Below are positions 45,791 to 59,704 of a stretch of 64,000 nt of DNA, in pieces. Source of the DNA: Aporrectodea caliginosa (lineage: Eukaryota > Annelida > Clitellata > Crassiclitellata > Lumbricidae); NCBI GenBank assembly GCA_020284085.1, contig JACEVL010000519.1, positions 2,113,501-2,177,500 on the forward strand, given 5' to 3'. The notes beneath the pieces were generated by a model. The model had not been told where the DNA came from. It ran no database searches and saw only the letters and a list, made by a program, of their open reading frames with translations. Within the stretch, counting starts at the first letter, position 1, and every line of letters begins with the position of its first letter. A program made the position numbers and the translations under genes.

Positions 45791-47214
45791 AATTATATAA
45801 TCATCCATATAAATTGGCAGAGTTATTATTATTATTATTATTCTGAAAGTGTACAATTCTCAAATATCAAACAAACTTGATGTAAAAAGAAAGAACACGG
45901 AGTAAGAACACGAGGCTGGAATGGAGAGAGTGACAGTTTGACATATTATTATTCTGAAAGTGCATAATTCTCAAATATCAAACAAAATTGATGTAAAAAG
46001 GAAGAACACGGAGTAAGAGTACGAGGTTGGAATGGAGAGAGTGACAGTTAGGCATATTATTATTCTGAACGTGCACAATTCTCAAATATCAAACAAAGTG
46101 GTGTAAAAAAAGGAAGAACACCGAGAGAGGGAGAGAAAGACAGACGGATAGAGAGCACGAAGGAGGGAGGAAGGGAGGGAGGAAGGGAGGGAGAGAGAGA
46201 GAGAGAGAGGCATAGGTAAGCTGTTATTTTATTATACGTTAAAGTTGCGCTCTTATTGGTGCACACTAAATTATGTTCATTAGACGAAGCATATTGGCCC
46301 TTATCGAACCATGTATAGGGTATTATTAGCATATTCATAGCAGACTGGTGTATGAATTTGTGTAAGTGAATGTTTGTGTATGTGTGCGCATATGTAAGCA
46401 TATGTATGTTTGTGTGCTTGAGTGCTTGTGTTTGTGTGTATTTGTATGTAGTTATGTTTCTGTATATGGGTGTGTGTGTGTAAGTATATGTGTTTGTATA
46501 TTTGCATTTATGTATTTGCGGAAGTTCTTGTAGGTATGTTTGTAAGCATGTGTGCATAGACATGTTTCTATGGTTGTGTATGTTATTATCTCCGAAAGTG
46601 CTCAATTCTCAAATATCAAACAAAGTTGTTGTAAAAAGGAAGAACGCAGAGAGAGGGAGAGAGAAAGACAGACGGCGAGAGAGAGCACGAAGGAGGGAGG
46701 AAGGGAGAGAGGCAACAAGTGCTTATATGTTTGTAAGCATGTATGCATAGACATGTTTCTATGGTTGTGTATGTTATTATCTCCGAAAGTGCTAATTCTC
46801 AAATATCAAACAAAGTTGCTGTAAAAAGGAAGAATGCAGAGAGAGGGAGAGAGAAAGCCAGACGGTGAGAGAGAGAGAGCACGAAGGAGGGAGGAAGGGA
46901 GAGAGACAGCATGTACTTGTATGTCTGCAGGCATGCATGGGCATGTTTTTATGTTGGGTATATGCGCAATGGTAGCCTGGCATATGTACTAAAATTGGGC
47001 CTCTCTTGTTTTGCTAAGATGCATAGAATGTTAAGACATACGAAATGAGGTTTGTGCATTGGCAAGAGCAACTTGAATGGTAAAATTGCAATTGGTAGGT
47101 TACATTGTCGGATGATTTCAAAGCTTGTATAGACCATACACAAATTTTAGCTTGCTGAGACGTGTAGAATAGCGACATGTATGCTAATATTACCAATCCT
47201 CAACAGCTCATATA

Positions 47215-47950
47215 CATAGAATTGCAGTGTATATGTAAAAATTCGATTCTTCGACTGCTAAGACGCAAAGAATTGCAGTGCATATGTAAAAATTACAATT
47301 CTTCGAACGATAACATGCAAAGAATTGCAATATGTATGTAAAAATTACGATTCTTCAACCACTCAGATGCAAAGAAATACATCGCATGTGCTAAAATTCG
47401 ATTCTTCGAATGCTAAGTCGCAAAGAATTGGGATATGTATGTAAAAATCACGACTCTTCGAATGCTAAGACACAAAGAATTGGGATATGTATGTTAAAAT
47501 TACAAGTCTTCGAATGCTACGATGCAAAGAATTGCAGCGTGTATGCCACAATTAGCACTCCTCGAACGCTAAGATGCATAGAATTGCTAAAATTACAACC
47601 TTTCGACCACTCAGACACATAGAATTGCAATGCATATAATAAAATTCGATTCTTCGAATGCTAAGACACAAAGAATTGGGATATGTATGTTAAAATTACA
47701 AGTCTTCGAATGCTACGGTGCAAAGAATTGCATCGTGTATGCTACAATTAGCACTCCTCGAATGCTAAGATGCATAGAATTGCTAAAAGTACGACTCTTC
47801 AACCACTCAGACACATAGAATTGCCGTACGTATGTCGCAATTACAACTCTTTGAATGCTAAAGTGCAAAGAATTATTGCGGTATGTATGTTAAAATTATA
47901 ATTCTTCGAATGTTAAAACTCAAAGAATTGCGGTATGTATGCTGAAACTA
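47215..47950. repeat. Degenerate minisatellite, about 52-bp units
   Basis: Units of the form CAAAGAATTGCAGTRTATG, TAAAAATTAC, ATTCTTCGAATGCTAAGATG, about 13 copies with substitutions and deletions. Repeated in the duplicate from 55257. Confidence 0.85.
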
Positions 47951-48164
47951 TTAGGCCCATTATCAACAATGACCGCCCACACTCTACCAGTAATTTCCAC
48001 CGTAAGCGTTCACTGGTACATTCTATGTGCAGCGTACTCATTTATTTACAACGGTATTGTCAGCTCTCCATTAAGTAAGAGCAAAAGCATGCATACCTGT
48101 ATTGTAAACTTAACTATTCATTTAGTGCTTGACTGTAATTGTAATTGTAATTTGTAATCGAACA

Positions 48165-48790
48165 TTTATAACAGCCACTCAACTGTCTCCCGTTCTCTCA
48201 CCACTAATGCTGCCTACCATTACTCTTATCCATTCGTTTGTTGTCACGCGCCTTGATTATTGCTGTGCACTCTACGTACGCTGGTTTCCCTGCTGGGCGG
48301 TTGGGATGCCTGGAGCGGGTCTTGCGCACGGCCGCGCGCCTCATCGGCCATATCCCAAGGTTCGGTCATGTCACCGATTATATGCGAGATGTCCTGCATT
48401 GGCTCCCTATCCTGCAGCGGATTGTGTACCGGGTTTCTGCTTTGGTGTGGCGGTGCCTCTTAGGTTCTGCTCCTGCATATTTACAAGAGATCTGTCACTC
48501 TACTCTGAGTGTGCAGGGACGTAGCGCTCTCCGCTTCCACACACATGGTGAACTTCCTGTTCCCTCTGCGTGAGCTGCTTTTAGACAGCATCGTGCTTTC
48601 TCTGTTGTTGGCTCCAGGGTTTGCAATGGGCTCCCATTAGCATTACGCCTTATGCCCAGGGTTATACCCACTCAGATACGTTTTAATGTAGCCTCAAGAC
48701 CGTCCGTTTCAGCCGGGGCTTGGGTCGGAAGCGTTCAATAGCAACATTGAAGGGTCGCTATATAAATCTTCGTAGTGAATGAATGAACTT
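48165..48790 (+). pseudogene. CR1/L2-like retrotransposon RT C-terminus and 3' end
   Basis: Reads HSFVVTRLDYCCALY, then after a frameshift RVLRTAARLIGHIPRF, VLHWLPILQRIVYRVSALVW, GSAPAYLQEICH, AFSVVGSRVCNGLP, and a 3' tail CGCTATATAAATCTTCG with (TGAA)n at 48755-48790. It lies in the unique spacer between the two copies of the large duplication. Confidence 0.8.
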
Positions 48791-49337
48791 AACGATTGAT
48801 GATATCTTGCGTATTGTTGGTCACCAAAGGCTATCGAAGACAGCGCTTTTGTGGGTACTAACTAACTGACTGACTAACTGACTGACTGACTAACCAGCTA
48901 AAGGCTTCACTCGGTAAACTAAGTAAACATCAGCATATACAGTGTGTACATGTAGTTGCTCTTCGTTTTAATGGGCGCTTATTATAGGCGACATAATTAT
49001 TTGTTAGACTCTTTTAATAATGTCGTATGTTTTCCTTGCTATGTTTCTCGTCATTTCGCCCATAATATGCCCCCATTAATACGAACAGCAACTACATGTA
49101 ATATTGCCTTCCTAGTTTTGCATTGCTGTTGACTCCCTGCGACGCTGAGAGTAAATTTTGGCCCGGCTTCCTCTATTTTTCTTTAATTATTTTGATGTCT
49201 GCATTTATCACCAGTGGATCTGGACCGTCATTTATCCAAATTAGCCCAATGACTTACAAGCACGCGAACAGAATATTATCTCGTCTTGGCTTTAAAGTTT
49301 AATGTGCTTTAATATAATACATGTAAACATACTTACA

Positions 49338-49720
49338 TGTATGTATGTATGTATGTATGTATGTATGTATGTATGTATGTATGTATGTATGTATGTATGT
49401 ATGTATGTATGTATGTATGTATGTATGTATGTATGCATGCATGTATGTATGTATGTATGTATGTATGCATGTATGTATGTATGTACGTATGTATATATGT
49501 ATGCATGTATGTATTTATGTATTTATGCATGTATATTTGTTTGGTTGCTCGTTTGTATGTTTACATGTATGCATGTATGTATGTTGTATTATGTCATAGT
49601 ATGTATGTTATAATATTTATGTATGTATCTTTGTATATTACACATGTATGTGTATATTTATGTATCTGTGTGCAATAGATGTGTGTATGTATATGCATGT
49701 TTATGTATATATGTTTGTAT
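49338..49720. repeat. (ATGT)n microsatellite, decaying rightwards
   Basis: Perfect to 49430, then GCATGC, ATTT and TATA variants. Confidence 0.95.
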
Positions 49721-50243
49721 ACAAGTATGTATGCTCTGGCTGTGTGCATTGAAAGGCAGCATGAAATTGTACACTGAACCGAGTCAAGGCAGCAGATCGC
49801 AAATAACAATGTAGGGCTGATCCCAGAGGATATCTAAACACAGAAGAAGGCAAGATGGGCTCAAATTGATACTCGGAAGGGCGACACCTGCAGATCTCCA
49901 CTGTCTTGTCGAAGAGCGCAACGATCACTGACCGCCGATTTCCAACCTACGCTAAGGCATAAACATTGACATATTGCAACATTTCTGTTCTACTATAAAG
50001 CGCATTCAAGTATGAATTCAGTTGTAATTGCATATTTCGGAGCCCAGCGGTCAGTTTTCCACTGAGGACGCCCCTCCCCACCGGACGTCGAAGGATGTCG
50101 CGAAAGTATCTCGCTCCTGATAAGGTACCAATTGGTTCGCCAGGCGGCACACGAAAGGCTTTCAGGAACCTTTACTCTGCTTTTCGCTGGCGCCACGGTT
50201 CAGTGTTATGGGTACTCCAAACCCCAAACACATTTTCTATAGT

Positions 50244-50423
50244 CAGTAACGTAACTAGGACTTTACGCTTGGGGTGGGGGTGGCCCGGGTGGGTTAAGTC
50301 TTGAGCATGGCGAGCTCGGTAGCACGAGCCTATAGTGGGGCCGGGGTATTGATTTATTTTGGGGGCTTCAGCATCGTTTAGGGAAGCTTACCCCCCCCCA
50401 CCCCAATGCTAGTTACGTCTCTG
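50244..50423. mobile_element. 180-bp hAT-type MITE
   Basis: Ends CAGTAACGTAACTAGGA and the inverse of CAGAGACGTAACTAGCA, with G-rich blocks next to both. Flanks TCTATAGT (50236-50243) and TCTAAAGT (50424-50431) agree at 7 of 8 positions. Confidence 0.7.
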
Positions 50424-50689
50424 TCTAAAGTTGGCTAATGGCAGCCATGTAGCCACGAGGAACGAGAAAGAGAAGTCCTTCGTTCGTCGTGGATACTCGT
50501 GAACTGCAATCGTTTATCTACACGGGAGTCTCGCTCGCTTGCTGGAGCCTCGCTGAAACTTCGCTCGTCGCAAAGCCTATAATAGCTGAAACCTCGCTCA
50601 TCAACGCTGGAGCTTCGCTCGCTTGTATAGTGGACGTTTCAACACGTGAACTTCGTAAACATTTTGGTAGTTTTGCCCTTATAGACCTT

Positions 50690-50850
50690 TGCCACACAGG
50701 CTGGGTTGGGCAACATAAAGGAATGGACGGGATTGACAATGGAGAAAATGATAAGACTGACGGAAGACAGGAGACGTTGGAGGAATATTGTTCATGATGC
50801 GGCCGACCCTCGAAGCGAGGATGGCTGAGAACAGAACACACAGGCTATAC
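50690..50850 (+). pseudogene. RTE-like C-terminal fragment
   Basis: Reads RRRWRNIVHDAADPRSEDG near 50765-50825, the terminal motif of RTE-type ORF2 proteins seen in many animal genomes. Frameshifted upstream. Confidence 0.45.
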
Positions 50851-51589
50851 CGGACCTGCATAAGAAAACATATTGCCTAAACCGCTAGTTTGTGTCAGTG
50901 GTCGTTGTTTCATCATCATCGTCGTCGTTGTTTTGCAACTGCATTTCTTCATAGCAACTGAAAAGTATTAATGAAAAGTATTAATGAGGTCGATAACCGA
51001 TTCGCTAAATTCATTTGCCTAGGCTTACGGACGTCTGGTTATTATGATTTTCGTGGCGCCTAATGGCAGACCACTAATCAGGAATCTCACTAATAGTGTT
51101 TGGAAGCAAATTCCAAAACACACGCATAGCAAATCAGCCTCTAGGTAGTGGGTCTAATTTCTAATAATCTCTCCTGTTCCTGTGCTTTTTGTCCATATGT
51201 GTTTCAGAATGCAGATTGGCCTTTGAAGGCGTCCTTCCATTATATACCTTTTACATTAATAAGTCCGTATACGAGAACGGCGACATATAATGTGCACTAA
51301 TTGCGGTAAACGACCAATTAGTAAACGAGCATTAGAATCCCAGCGCAATGGATTGAACTGAGGTTACAGATCAAATGCACAGGAAACACATAATATGCAT
51401 GCTTCCATTCCTCGGAATCATGTTGTAGGCCTACGAGTAAGATAATGTGGCGCTCGCTAAGCGATGTAATGAAACGCCCACAGCATAACGAACCAAATTA
51501 TTGTAAATCTTTGCCATTAGCGATGTTTTGCACCTGTTTCATGTTTTTTCGTTTGACGATTTGTTGTTCTGTCTTAGTATTTTACCACA

Positions 51590-51804
<215 letters not shown>

Positions 51805-52540
51805 CAATGTTTGTAAAGGATTGATGCAGGAGGTTAATTCTCTGGCGGCAGATAATTATTGCACTCGTACACCCCACTGCAGAGCAACAGTCTGATTACC
51901 AGGCCACAAGGGACCCGACCGACTGATTGAGCGCAAACAGACAGATAGAAGCAGACAGCCAAAGATATAGAAAGCGACAGTGAGAGGGATGAACAGACGT
52001 AGCTTTGCAAAGTAACCCAACCGACCGACTTGACTGTATAAACAGTGAGCCTAGCATGGGGACAAACAGTTGTCACGAGTCAGAGGAGAAGTAGTACAAG
52101 GTCGTCGTCTCATTTCTACCTTTTGAATAAAATCATCAACTACTGCTGAGCGTCGTCTCAGCGTTTCGGCCATCGGTCTGTGGCCGAGCTGGCCATCGGT
52201 CTGTGGCCGATGTTCATCGGGCACGAGAGATGATCCGACCGGGCTTCCTAATGGCCGCGCCGAAAACGGTCGCTTCTATTACTTTACACGAGCGTCAACT
52301 ACCTTACATGTAGGCAAAACTACAGGCTTCGCGATTCGTTACATCCAACAGAAATAACTAGCTATTTTAGAAGTTGGAGGAGAACCGGGTTACAACTGAT
52401 GGAGAAGCCGCGATTTCCACTCCTTTTTGTACCTGTGATTTCGACAAGTTGTGCATGGTGAACGCCTCTATCAAGGACCCGTTGCTGAACTGTCGGTAGA
52501 AATTCCATCCTTTAGCAAAACAGGTCACAGAAGACTAGAA

Positions 52541-55500
52541 AGTAGATTGGTAAGAGAGAGTACCACTCCAGTGACGTCATCAGAATGGGCGCTACAGAAA
52601 CAAAGTAATGAGAACAATGGGCGCTACAGAAACAAAGGAATGAGAACAATGGGCGCTACTGAAACAAAGGAATGAGAACAATGGGCACTACTGAAACAAA
52701 GGAATGAGAACAATGGGCGCTACAGAAACAGACAATAGGCGCTACTAACACAAAGGAGTCTCCAACACAAAGGAATTTCCAACACAAAGGAATTTCCCAA
52801 CACAAAGGAATTTCTAACACAAAGGAATTTCTAACACGCTAATACAAACACATAAAGGAATGACAACAATGGGCCAATATCAACACAAAGGCCATTAAAC
52901 AATAGGCCAATACCAACACAATGGCTCATTAAACAATAGGCCAATACCAACCCAATAGACGCTTAACAATAGGAGTTTTAAAAACAATAGTTTTAAAAAA
53001 CAAGAGTTTTAAAAAGTGAATTTGATTGACAGGCACAGACTGGTACCATATTTCTAGCACCTAGCGAAGGGAGGCTGAGCTGAATATTAATTATTCAAGC
53101 TGTACACACTCCATTGGTGTAAGCTATTGGTTGAATACATATCAGCTAGAAGCACATCTTACAGTGACAGGTTTATTATTTTAAATATATTTCAAATAAA
53201 TACCATTTAATATTTTTAATATACATTAAAGTTGTACTCTTTTTAATGCAGTTTATTTGTTCATTAGACGAATCCTAGTGATAGAAGCACATCTTACAGC
53301 GACATGGCTATTATTTTAAACATATTTTCAATATATTTCAAATAAATACCATTTAATATTTTTAATATACCTTAAAGTTGTACTCTTTTTAATGCAGTTT
53401 ATTTGTTCATTAGCCGAATCCTAGTGATAGAAGCACATATTGCAGCGTCATGGCTATTATTTTAAATATATTTTCAATATATTTCAAATAAATACCATTT
53501 AATATTTTTAATATACCTTAAAGTTGTACTCTTTTTAATGCAGTTTATTTGTTCATTAGCCGAATCCTAGTGATAGAAGCACATATTGCAGCGTCATGGC
53601 TATTATTTTAAATATATTTTCAATATATTTCAAATAAATACAAGTTAATATTTTTAATATACATTAAAGTTGTACTCTTTTTAGCTCAGTTTATTTGTTC
53701 ATTAGCCGAATCCTAGTGATAGAAGCACATCTTACAGTAACATGTTTATTATTTTAATTATATTTTAATTATATTTCAAATAAATACCATTTAATATTTT
53801 AATATATGCTAAAGTTGCACTCTTGTGCAACTAATTATATAATCATCCATATAAATTGGCAGAGTTATTATTATTATTATTATTCTGAAAGTGTACAATT
53901 CTCAAATATCAAACAAACTTGATGTAAAAAGAAAGAACACGGAGTAAGAACACGAGGCTGGAATGGAGAGAGTGACAGTTTGACATATTATTATTCTGAA
54001 AGTGCATAATTCTCAAATATCAAACAAAATTGATGTAAAAAGGAAGAACACGGAGTAAGAGTACGAGGTTGGAATGGAGAGAGTGACAGTTAGGCATATT
54101 ATTATTCTGAACGTGCACAATTCTCAAATATCAAACAAAGTGGTGTAAAAAAAAGGAAGAACACCGAGAGAGGGAGAGAAAGACAGACGGATAGAGAGCA
54201 CGAAGGAGGGAGGAAGGGAGGGAGGAAGGGAGGGAGAGAGAGAGAGAGAGAGGCATAGGTAAGCTGTTATTTTATTATACGTTAAAGTTGCGCTCTTATT
54301 GGTGCACACTAAATTATGTTCATTAGACGAAGCATATTGGCCCTTATCGAACCATGTATAGGGTATTATTAGCATATTCATAGCAGACTGGTGTATGAAT
54401 TTGTGTAAGTGAATGTTTGTGTATGTGTGCGCATATGTAAGCATATGTATGTTTGTGTGCTTGAGTGCTTGTGTTTGTGTGTATTTGTATGTAGTTATGT
54501 TTCTGTATATGGGTGTGTGTGTGTAAGTATATGTGTTTGTATATTTGCATTTATGTATTTGCGGAAGTTCTTGTAGGTATGTTTGTAAGCATGTGTGCAT
54601 AGACATGTTTCTATGGTTGTGTATGTTATTATCTCCGAAAGTGCTCAATTCTCAAATATCAAACAAAGTTGTTGTAAAAAGGAAGAACGCAGAGAGAGGG
54701 AGAGAGAAAGACAGACGGCGAGAGAGAGCACGAAGGAGGGAGGAAGGGAGAGAGGCAACAAGTGCTTATATGTTTGTAAGCATGTATGCATAGACATGTT
54801 TCTATGGTTGTGTATGTTATTATCTCCGAAAGTGCTCAATTCTCAAATATCAAACAAAGTTGCTGTAAAAAGGAAGAATGCAGAGAGAGGGAGAGAGAAA
54901 GCCAGACGGTGAGAGAGAGAGAGCACGAAGGAGGGAGGAAGGGAGAGAGACAGCATGTACTTGTATGTCTGCAGGCATGCATGGGCATGTTTTTATGTTG
55001 GGTATATGCGCAATGGTAGCCTGGCATATGTACTAAAATTGGGCCTCTCTTGTTTTGCTAAGATGCATAGAATGTTAAGACATACGAAATGAGGTTTGTG
55101 CATTGGCAAGAGCAACTTGAATGGTAAAATTGCAATTGGTAGGTTACATTGTCGGATGATTTCAAAGCTTGTATAGACCATACACAAATTTTAGCTTGCT
55201 GAGACGTGTAGAATAGCGACATGTATGCTAATATTACCAATCCTCAACAGCTCATATACATAGAATTGCAGTGTATATGTAAAAATTCGATTCTTCGACT
55301 GCTAAGACGCAAAGAATTGCAGTGCATATGTAAAAATTACAATTCTTCGAACGATAAGATGCAAAGAATTGCAATATGTATGTAAAAATTACGATTCTTC
55401 AACCACTCAGATGCAAAGAAATACATCGCATGTGCTAAAATTCGATTCTTCGAATGCTAAGTCGCAAAGAATTGGGATATGTATGTAAAAATCACGACTC

Positions 55501-55994
55501 TTCGAATGCTAAGACACAAAGAATTGGGATATGTATGTTAAAATTACAAGTCTTCGAATGCTACGATGCAAAGAATTGCAGCGTGTATGCCACAATTAGC
55601 ACTCCTCGAACGCTAAGATGCATAGAATTGCTAAAATTACAACCTTTCGACCACTCAGACACATAGAATTGCAATGCATATAATAAAATTCGATTCTTCG
55701 AATGCTAAGACACAAAGAATTGGGATATGTATGTTAAAATTACAAGTCTTCGAATGCTACGGTGCAAAGAATTGCATCGTGTATGCTACAATTAGCACTC
55801 CTCGAATGCTAAGATGCATAGAATTGCTAAAAGTACGACTCTTCAACCACTCAGACACATAGAATTGCCGTACGTATGTCGCAATTACAACTCTTTGAAT
55901 GCTAAAGTGCAAAGAATTATTGCGGTATGTATGTTAAAATTATAATTCTTCGAATGTTAAAACTCAAAGAATTGCGGTATGTATGCTGAAACTA
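52541..55994. repeat. Composite minisatellite block, copy 2 of the 3.45-kb direct duplication
   Basis: Nearly identical to 44499-47950. Unlike copy 1 it continues without a break into further units of the 52-bp array (to about 56230), so copy 2 has the natural right-hand context and copy 1 is cut off inside the array. Confidence 0.93.
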
Positions 55995-57220
55995 CAACTC
56001 TTCGAATGCTAAGATGCATAGAATTGACAAAATTACAGCTCTTCGACCGCTCAGACGCATAGAATTGCAGTACGTATGCTAATATTACAATTCTTCGAAT
56101 GCCAAAGTTCAAAGAATTCCATTATTTATGCTAAAATCAACACTATTCAAATACTAAGACATAAATAATTGCTGTACGTAAGATAAAATTTACAACTCTT
56201 CGCATGCTAAGCTGCATAGAATTGCGGCATGTATGAATCATTGCGACTCTTTGACTTATAAGACGCATGGAACTTGCAGTTTTTATGTTGTGAAGATGTG
56301 TGAAATGAAGACTTATACACTAAACATAAGACTTTTAGTCTGAAAAGATGCACAAAATGGTGAGGTGCATGGTAAATTTGCAACTTTTAGATTATGACGA
56401 TAGATGGAATGAGTGTTTGTATAGTTCACACACGAATTTTAGATTGCTAAGATGCAGAGAATGACTGTGGGTATACTAAAATTATATCTCTTAAATTGCC
56501 AAGATGCAAAGAATAGCCATGCGTATACTAAAATTACCACACTTAGATTGTTTAAATGCATAGGATAAGACTTTTAGATTACAAAGAGGCATGAGAGGTC
56601 AACTTACATGCTAAAATTGCATTGGCTAGGTGACAATGTCAGATGGAATGAGTGGATGTATAGCTCACATACGATGTGTAGAATGGCAGCGGGTACGCTA
56701 GAATTGTGACTCTTAAACTGCAAAGACACACGGATAAGAGAAACTTACGAGTTCTATGTAACGAAGATGTATGAAATGGAGACTTGTATAATCAACATAA
56801 GACTCTTAGATTCATGAGACGTTGACTTTCATGTCAAAATTGCGACTCTTAGAGTATTGCGCTGCTTGGAATTGGAAAAGTTACAACTACGGAAACTTAA
56901 AACTTTATGAAACTTGCAAACTTTGCAAAACATAAGACTTGATAAACTTACAACTTGAGAAACTCACAACTTGAGAAACCTTAAAACTTGAGAAACATAC
57001 AATTGGATAAACATACAACTTGAGAAACTTAAAATTTGCTAAACTGAGAACTTCCTAAGCTGAAAACTTGAGAAATCGAAAACTCTTAGAAAATTTGAGT
57101 CTTTAGAAAGTTTAAACTTTGTGAAACTTGCAGTCTTTGACAAAATTGAGAAACCTATGACTTGAGAAACTTACAACTCTTAGAAACATACAACTTGAGA
57201 AACCTAAAACTTAGGCACAG
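55995..57220. repeat. Decaying continuation of the 52-bp array into GAGAAACTT repeats
   Basis: Clear units to about 56230, then weaker ones with AAGATGCA and GACTCTTAGAT words to 56830. From 56870 to 57220 the sequence is a run of AAACTTGAGAAACTTAC-like words. No coding frame of note. Confidence 0.7.
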
Positions 57221-58049
57221 GCGATTGTAGTTTGCGGAAAAGCTGGGTACAATATGGAATTTTGCAACATTTGAATGATGAAACAGATAATATGTTTGAT
57301 TTAGCTAGAGATGTGCGAAGTATGAAACAACAATGTGTGGAAAAGAAGTGTTTCAGACCGAAATGTAGGTAATGTAATGTAACAGAATACTTGTATAGCA
57401 TGGCTTAAGAGTCTCTCAGAAGCGCTGTACATATAAAATTATGTGAAAAGAGGCACTTTTGAAGATTTCAATTGGTTGAACTGTCGTGTGCGAATGTTCT
57501 GAATGGAGAGTTCCTGTGTAAATTGATGAAAATAAGTTTGTCTTCAATTGAAGTGTACATACAGAGTGTGTATAATGTCACATTTTTTCAGAATTCATGT
57601 GAGTGAAATGCTATTGGCGGTAGTTCTAACAGTAGAGGGATGATTCATGCATATCCAATTTATGCGAAAAGAGAGGTTTCATATTTAAACATGATGCATT
57701 TTTAGAGAATTTGGGCGATTGAATGACCACAAAAACTTGAGAAACTGAAAACTTTAAAAGAATTATACAACTTGGTTAAACAGAAAAGTTACGAAACTGA
57801 AAACTCAGAAATTCGTTACATACAGAAGTATGTTTAGCATTTACTTAGCAGACTTATGGTTTTCTAGGTAGTATAGAGAGTTGCATTGAGTGCTTACTTG
57901 GCATACATACGACTGTTGATTTGCAAAAATCTCGATATAAAGGTTTGTCCATTACAATTACAGTTACATAGAATGCAAAAAATGGATGAGATGACAATAT
58001 GTATACAACAATTATCAATGCATAGATTACCAATATGGCTTGCATGGTA
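57221..58049. other. Non-coding DNA between the minisatellites
   Basis: AT-rich; near 57410-57430 TCTCAGAAGCGCTGTACAT resembles an L2-like tail. GAGAAACTGAAAAC words recur at 57735-57815. Confidence 0.4.
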
Positions 58050-58240
58050 AATATCGCAATGTTCCAGTTTCACAGGTCAGTTAAATGTTCCAGTTTCACA
58101 GGTCAGTTAATGATCCAGTTTCACAGGTCAGTTAATGATCCAGTTTCACAGGTCAGTTAATGTTCCAGTTTCACAGGTCAGTTAATGTTCAGTTTCACAG
58201 GTCAGTTAATGTTCAGTTTCACAGGTCAGTTAATGTTCCA
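58050..58240. repeat. Minisatellite, about 26-bp units, 7 copies
   Basis: Unit TTCCAGTTTCACAGGTCAGT plus TAATG. It abuts the 3' end of the ORF1-like frame at 58230. Confidence 0.9.
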
Positions 58241-59085
58241 GTTGGAGTCCAGAAGGATCTGAGAACGATTCAAGGTCTTCAATGGTGAGTACCTTGTGAG
58301 GTTTTTCTGTAACATCAGAGGTTCTCTTTACATGTACAATTCCTCCATAAGTCCAGGCTGAGGACAGATTTTTGGATTTAATGAGTTTACGTGCCGCCGT
58401 GTAGATCCGTGAGGATGATTGGGTCAGGTGTTCATTGATGTAAACCTGACCCACAGGTGGTACAGAATGTTGTGAGTCCAGTGCTGAAGGGCGGAGTAGC
58501 TTCTTCGCGTAGTAGATTTTGTTGCGAATTCTTCGTGAGGTGAAACTTACAATCACAGGACCCGCAGAAGAGGCTTTAAATGCCTGTAAGCGATGGATCG
58601 TAGAAATATCCTGGTCGCACAGGTTAATCATGAGCTTAGTTGCACAGAGGTCTTTTATGGCCGCGGTCAGATTCTGCTCCGATTCCTGTTTCAGCAGAGT
58701 TGAGACAGAGGACTGTTCAGCATGAGGTAGGTCCGATGATGTGTGTGGTGAAATTCCATGTAAGATGAGATTCGCGAGTCTTGAATGTCGCTCCATACTC
58801 TCCAGTCTCTCTGATAGTGTTCTATTAGCGTCATCAAGGTCCTTAAGCTTGTCATTCATAGCAGAGAGTTTCGTTGCTGACTTGGCAGATTCCTCCGCAC
58901 ACAGTTGTTCAAACGTTGTCGTTAAGGAATTTGTGACTTCGGTTGTAATGTCGGTAGCAATTTTTTTTGCTATAGCTTCCATTTATGGGCGTAAGAATCG
59001 ACGTTAGTCTAGTAGTTAACACACCAATAACTTTCTCGTCCAAAACCGACTCGGCTAGGTCGTCTAGTTTATTTTTCTTCGACAT
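58230..59085 (-). pseudogene. Non-LTR retrotransposon ORF1p-like protein (coiled coil plus RNA-binding-like domain)
   Basis: An intact 250-aa frame runs from ATG at 58982 to the stop at 58230. Residues 40-70 form a coiled coil (KLKDLDDANRTLSERLESME), followed by RHSRLANLILHGISP (65-79), DISTIHRLQAF (125-135), GPVIVSFTSRRIRNKIYYAK (141-160), QVYINEHLT (179-187) and IKSKNLSSAWTYGGIVHVK (201-219). That order is typical of L1-type ORF1 and related retroelement proteins. Upstream, another ATG at 59085 opens 34 more codons (MSKKNKLDDLAESVLDEKVI...) in a frame shifted by one base, so the original protein probably began there and a single-base indel near 58983 separates the parts. No reverse transcriptase follows on this strand, so it is an orphan ORF1 or a 5' fragment. 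Confidence 0.75.
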
Positions 59086-59612
59086 TTTGCATTAAGAGTT
59101 CAAGAGGGCACTGATGTGTATAGTTCCGGATTAAAGTCAGTTCAGTGTTCTGACCCACAAAGTACAGCGAGTAGCCTAACGCCCACCACGTGCAACAGGA
59201 AAATCGACCAGTCAGACGATAATCATAAAACGTTTCAAAACATAATTTGCATATACATACAGGATCCTCAACTCATTCTATTGCCTTTCGCGTAGGTTTA
59301 AATCCTTTTGTTAACTTAGGAAAGATTTTTCATAGAAATTTGTCGAAGATATCGGATGACACGTATTAACATGCCGCCATCTTGCACACAGTGGTCGTTA
59401 AACAGTAAACAAGCAAGCCAACCGCATTCTCTAATCTCTAAAGTTACATTGAAAGCAGATTAGTAAAGTAAAAAGTAAAGAAAGTACAATCTGTGATTAG
59501 TAAACGGAACCGCCACCGATCGACCCTATATTAAAGTCCTCAAGTCGAAACCAATCACTAAGCCACCGACTACTAGCGACTTTGTTAACTCAATACTTTT
59601 TAATTGCTATTA

Positions 59613-59704
59613 AAACTATTAATATTTCCATTCTTCTTTTTATCTGGCGATACCACTTTCTGTAATGGGTTGCGGTGTGTCATCCTAGTGATTCAATATT
59701 AAAC

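Larger units (their letters stand above)
44499..47950. repeat. Composite minisatellite block, copy 1 of a 3.45-kb direct duplication
   Basis: Matches 52541-55994 at an offset of 8042-8044 bp from AGTAGATTGGTAAGAGAG to GCTGAAACTA. Differences noticed by eye: one substitution near 44831, one A-run length change near 46110, one C indel near 46793 and one substitution near 47311. Contains four minisatellite types in order: 32-bp units (44540-44700), 131-146-bp units (45109-45790), about 118-bp units (45838-46130, with relatives to 46900), and about 52-bp units (47215-47950). No gene recognised. Confidence 0.93.

Noticed and set aside
46060..46605. 181-codon frame rich in Thr, His, Tyr and Ser (copy at 54124-54648)
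   Set aside because: It lies in TGTATGTGTGTTTGTATG-like and GGGAGG-like repeat sequence in the duplicated block; no domain.
47215..47950. CRISPR-like array
   Set aside because: Units of about 52 bp vary throughout, with no constant repeat and unique spacer division, and the genome is eukaryotic.
52080..52540. LTR end and gag start (GTTGGAGGAGAACCGGGTTAC followed by a short ATG frame)
   Set aside because: Suggestive wording only; the frame is about 20 codons and no second LTR is visible.
58519..59007. Plus-strand frames
   Set aside because: Antisense shadows of the ORF1-like protein.
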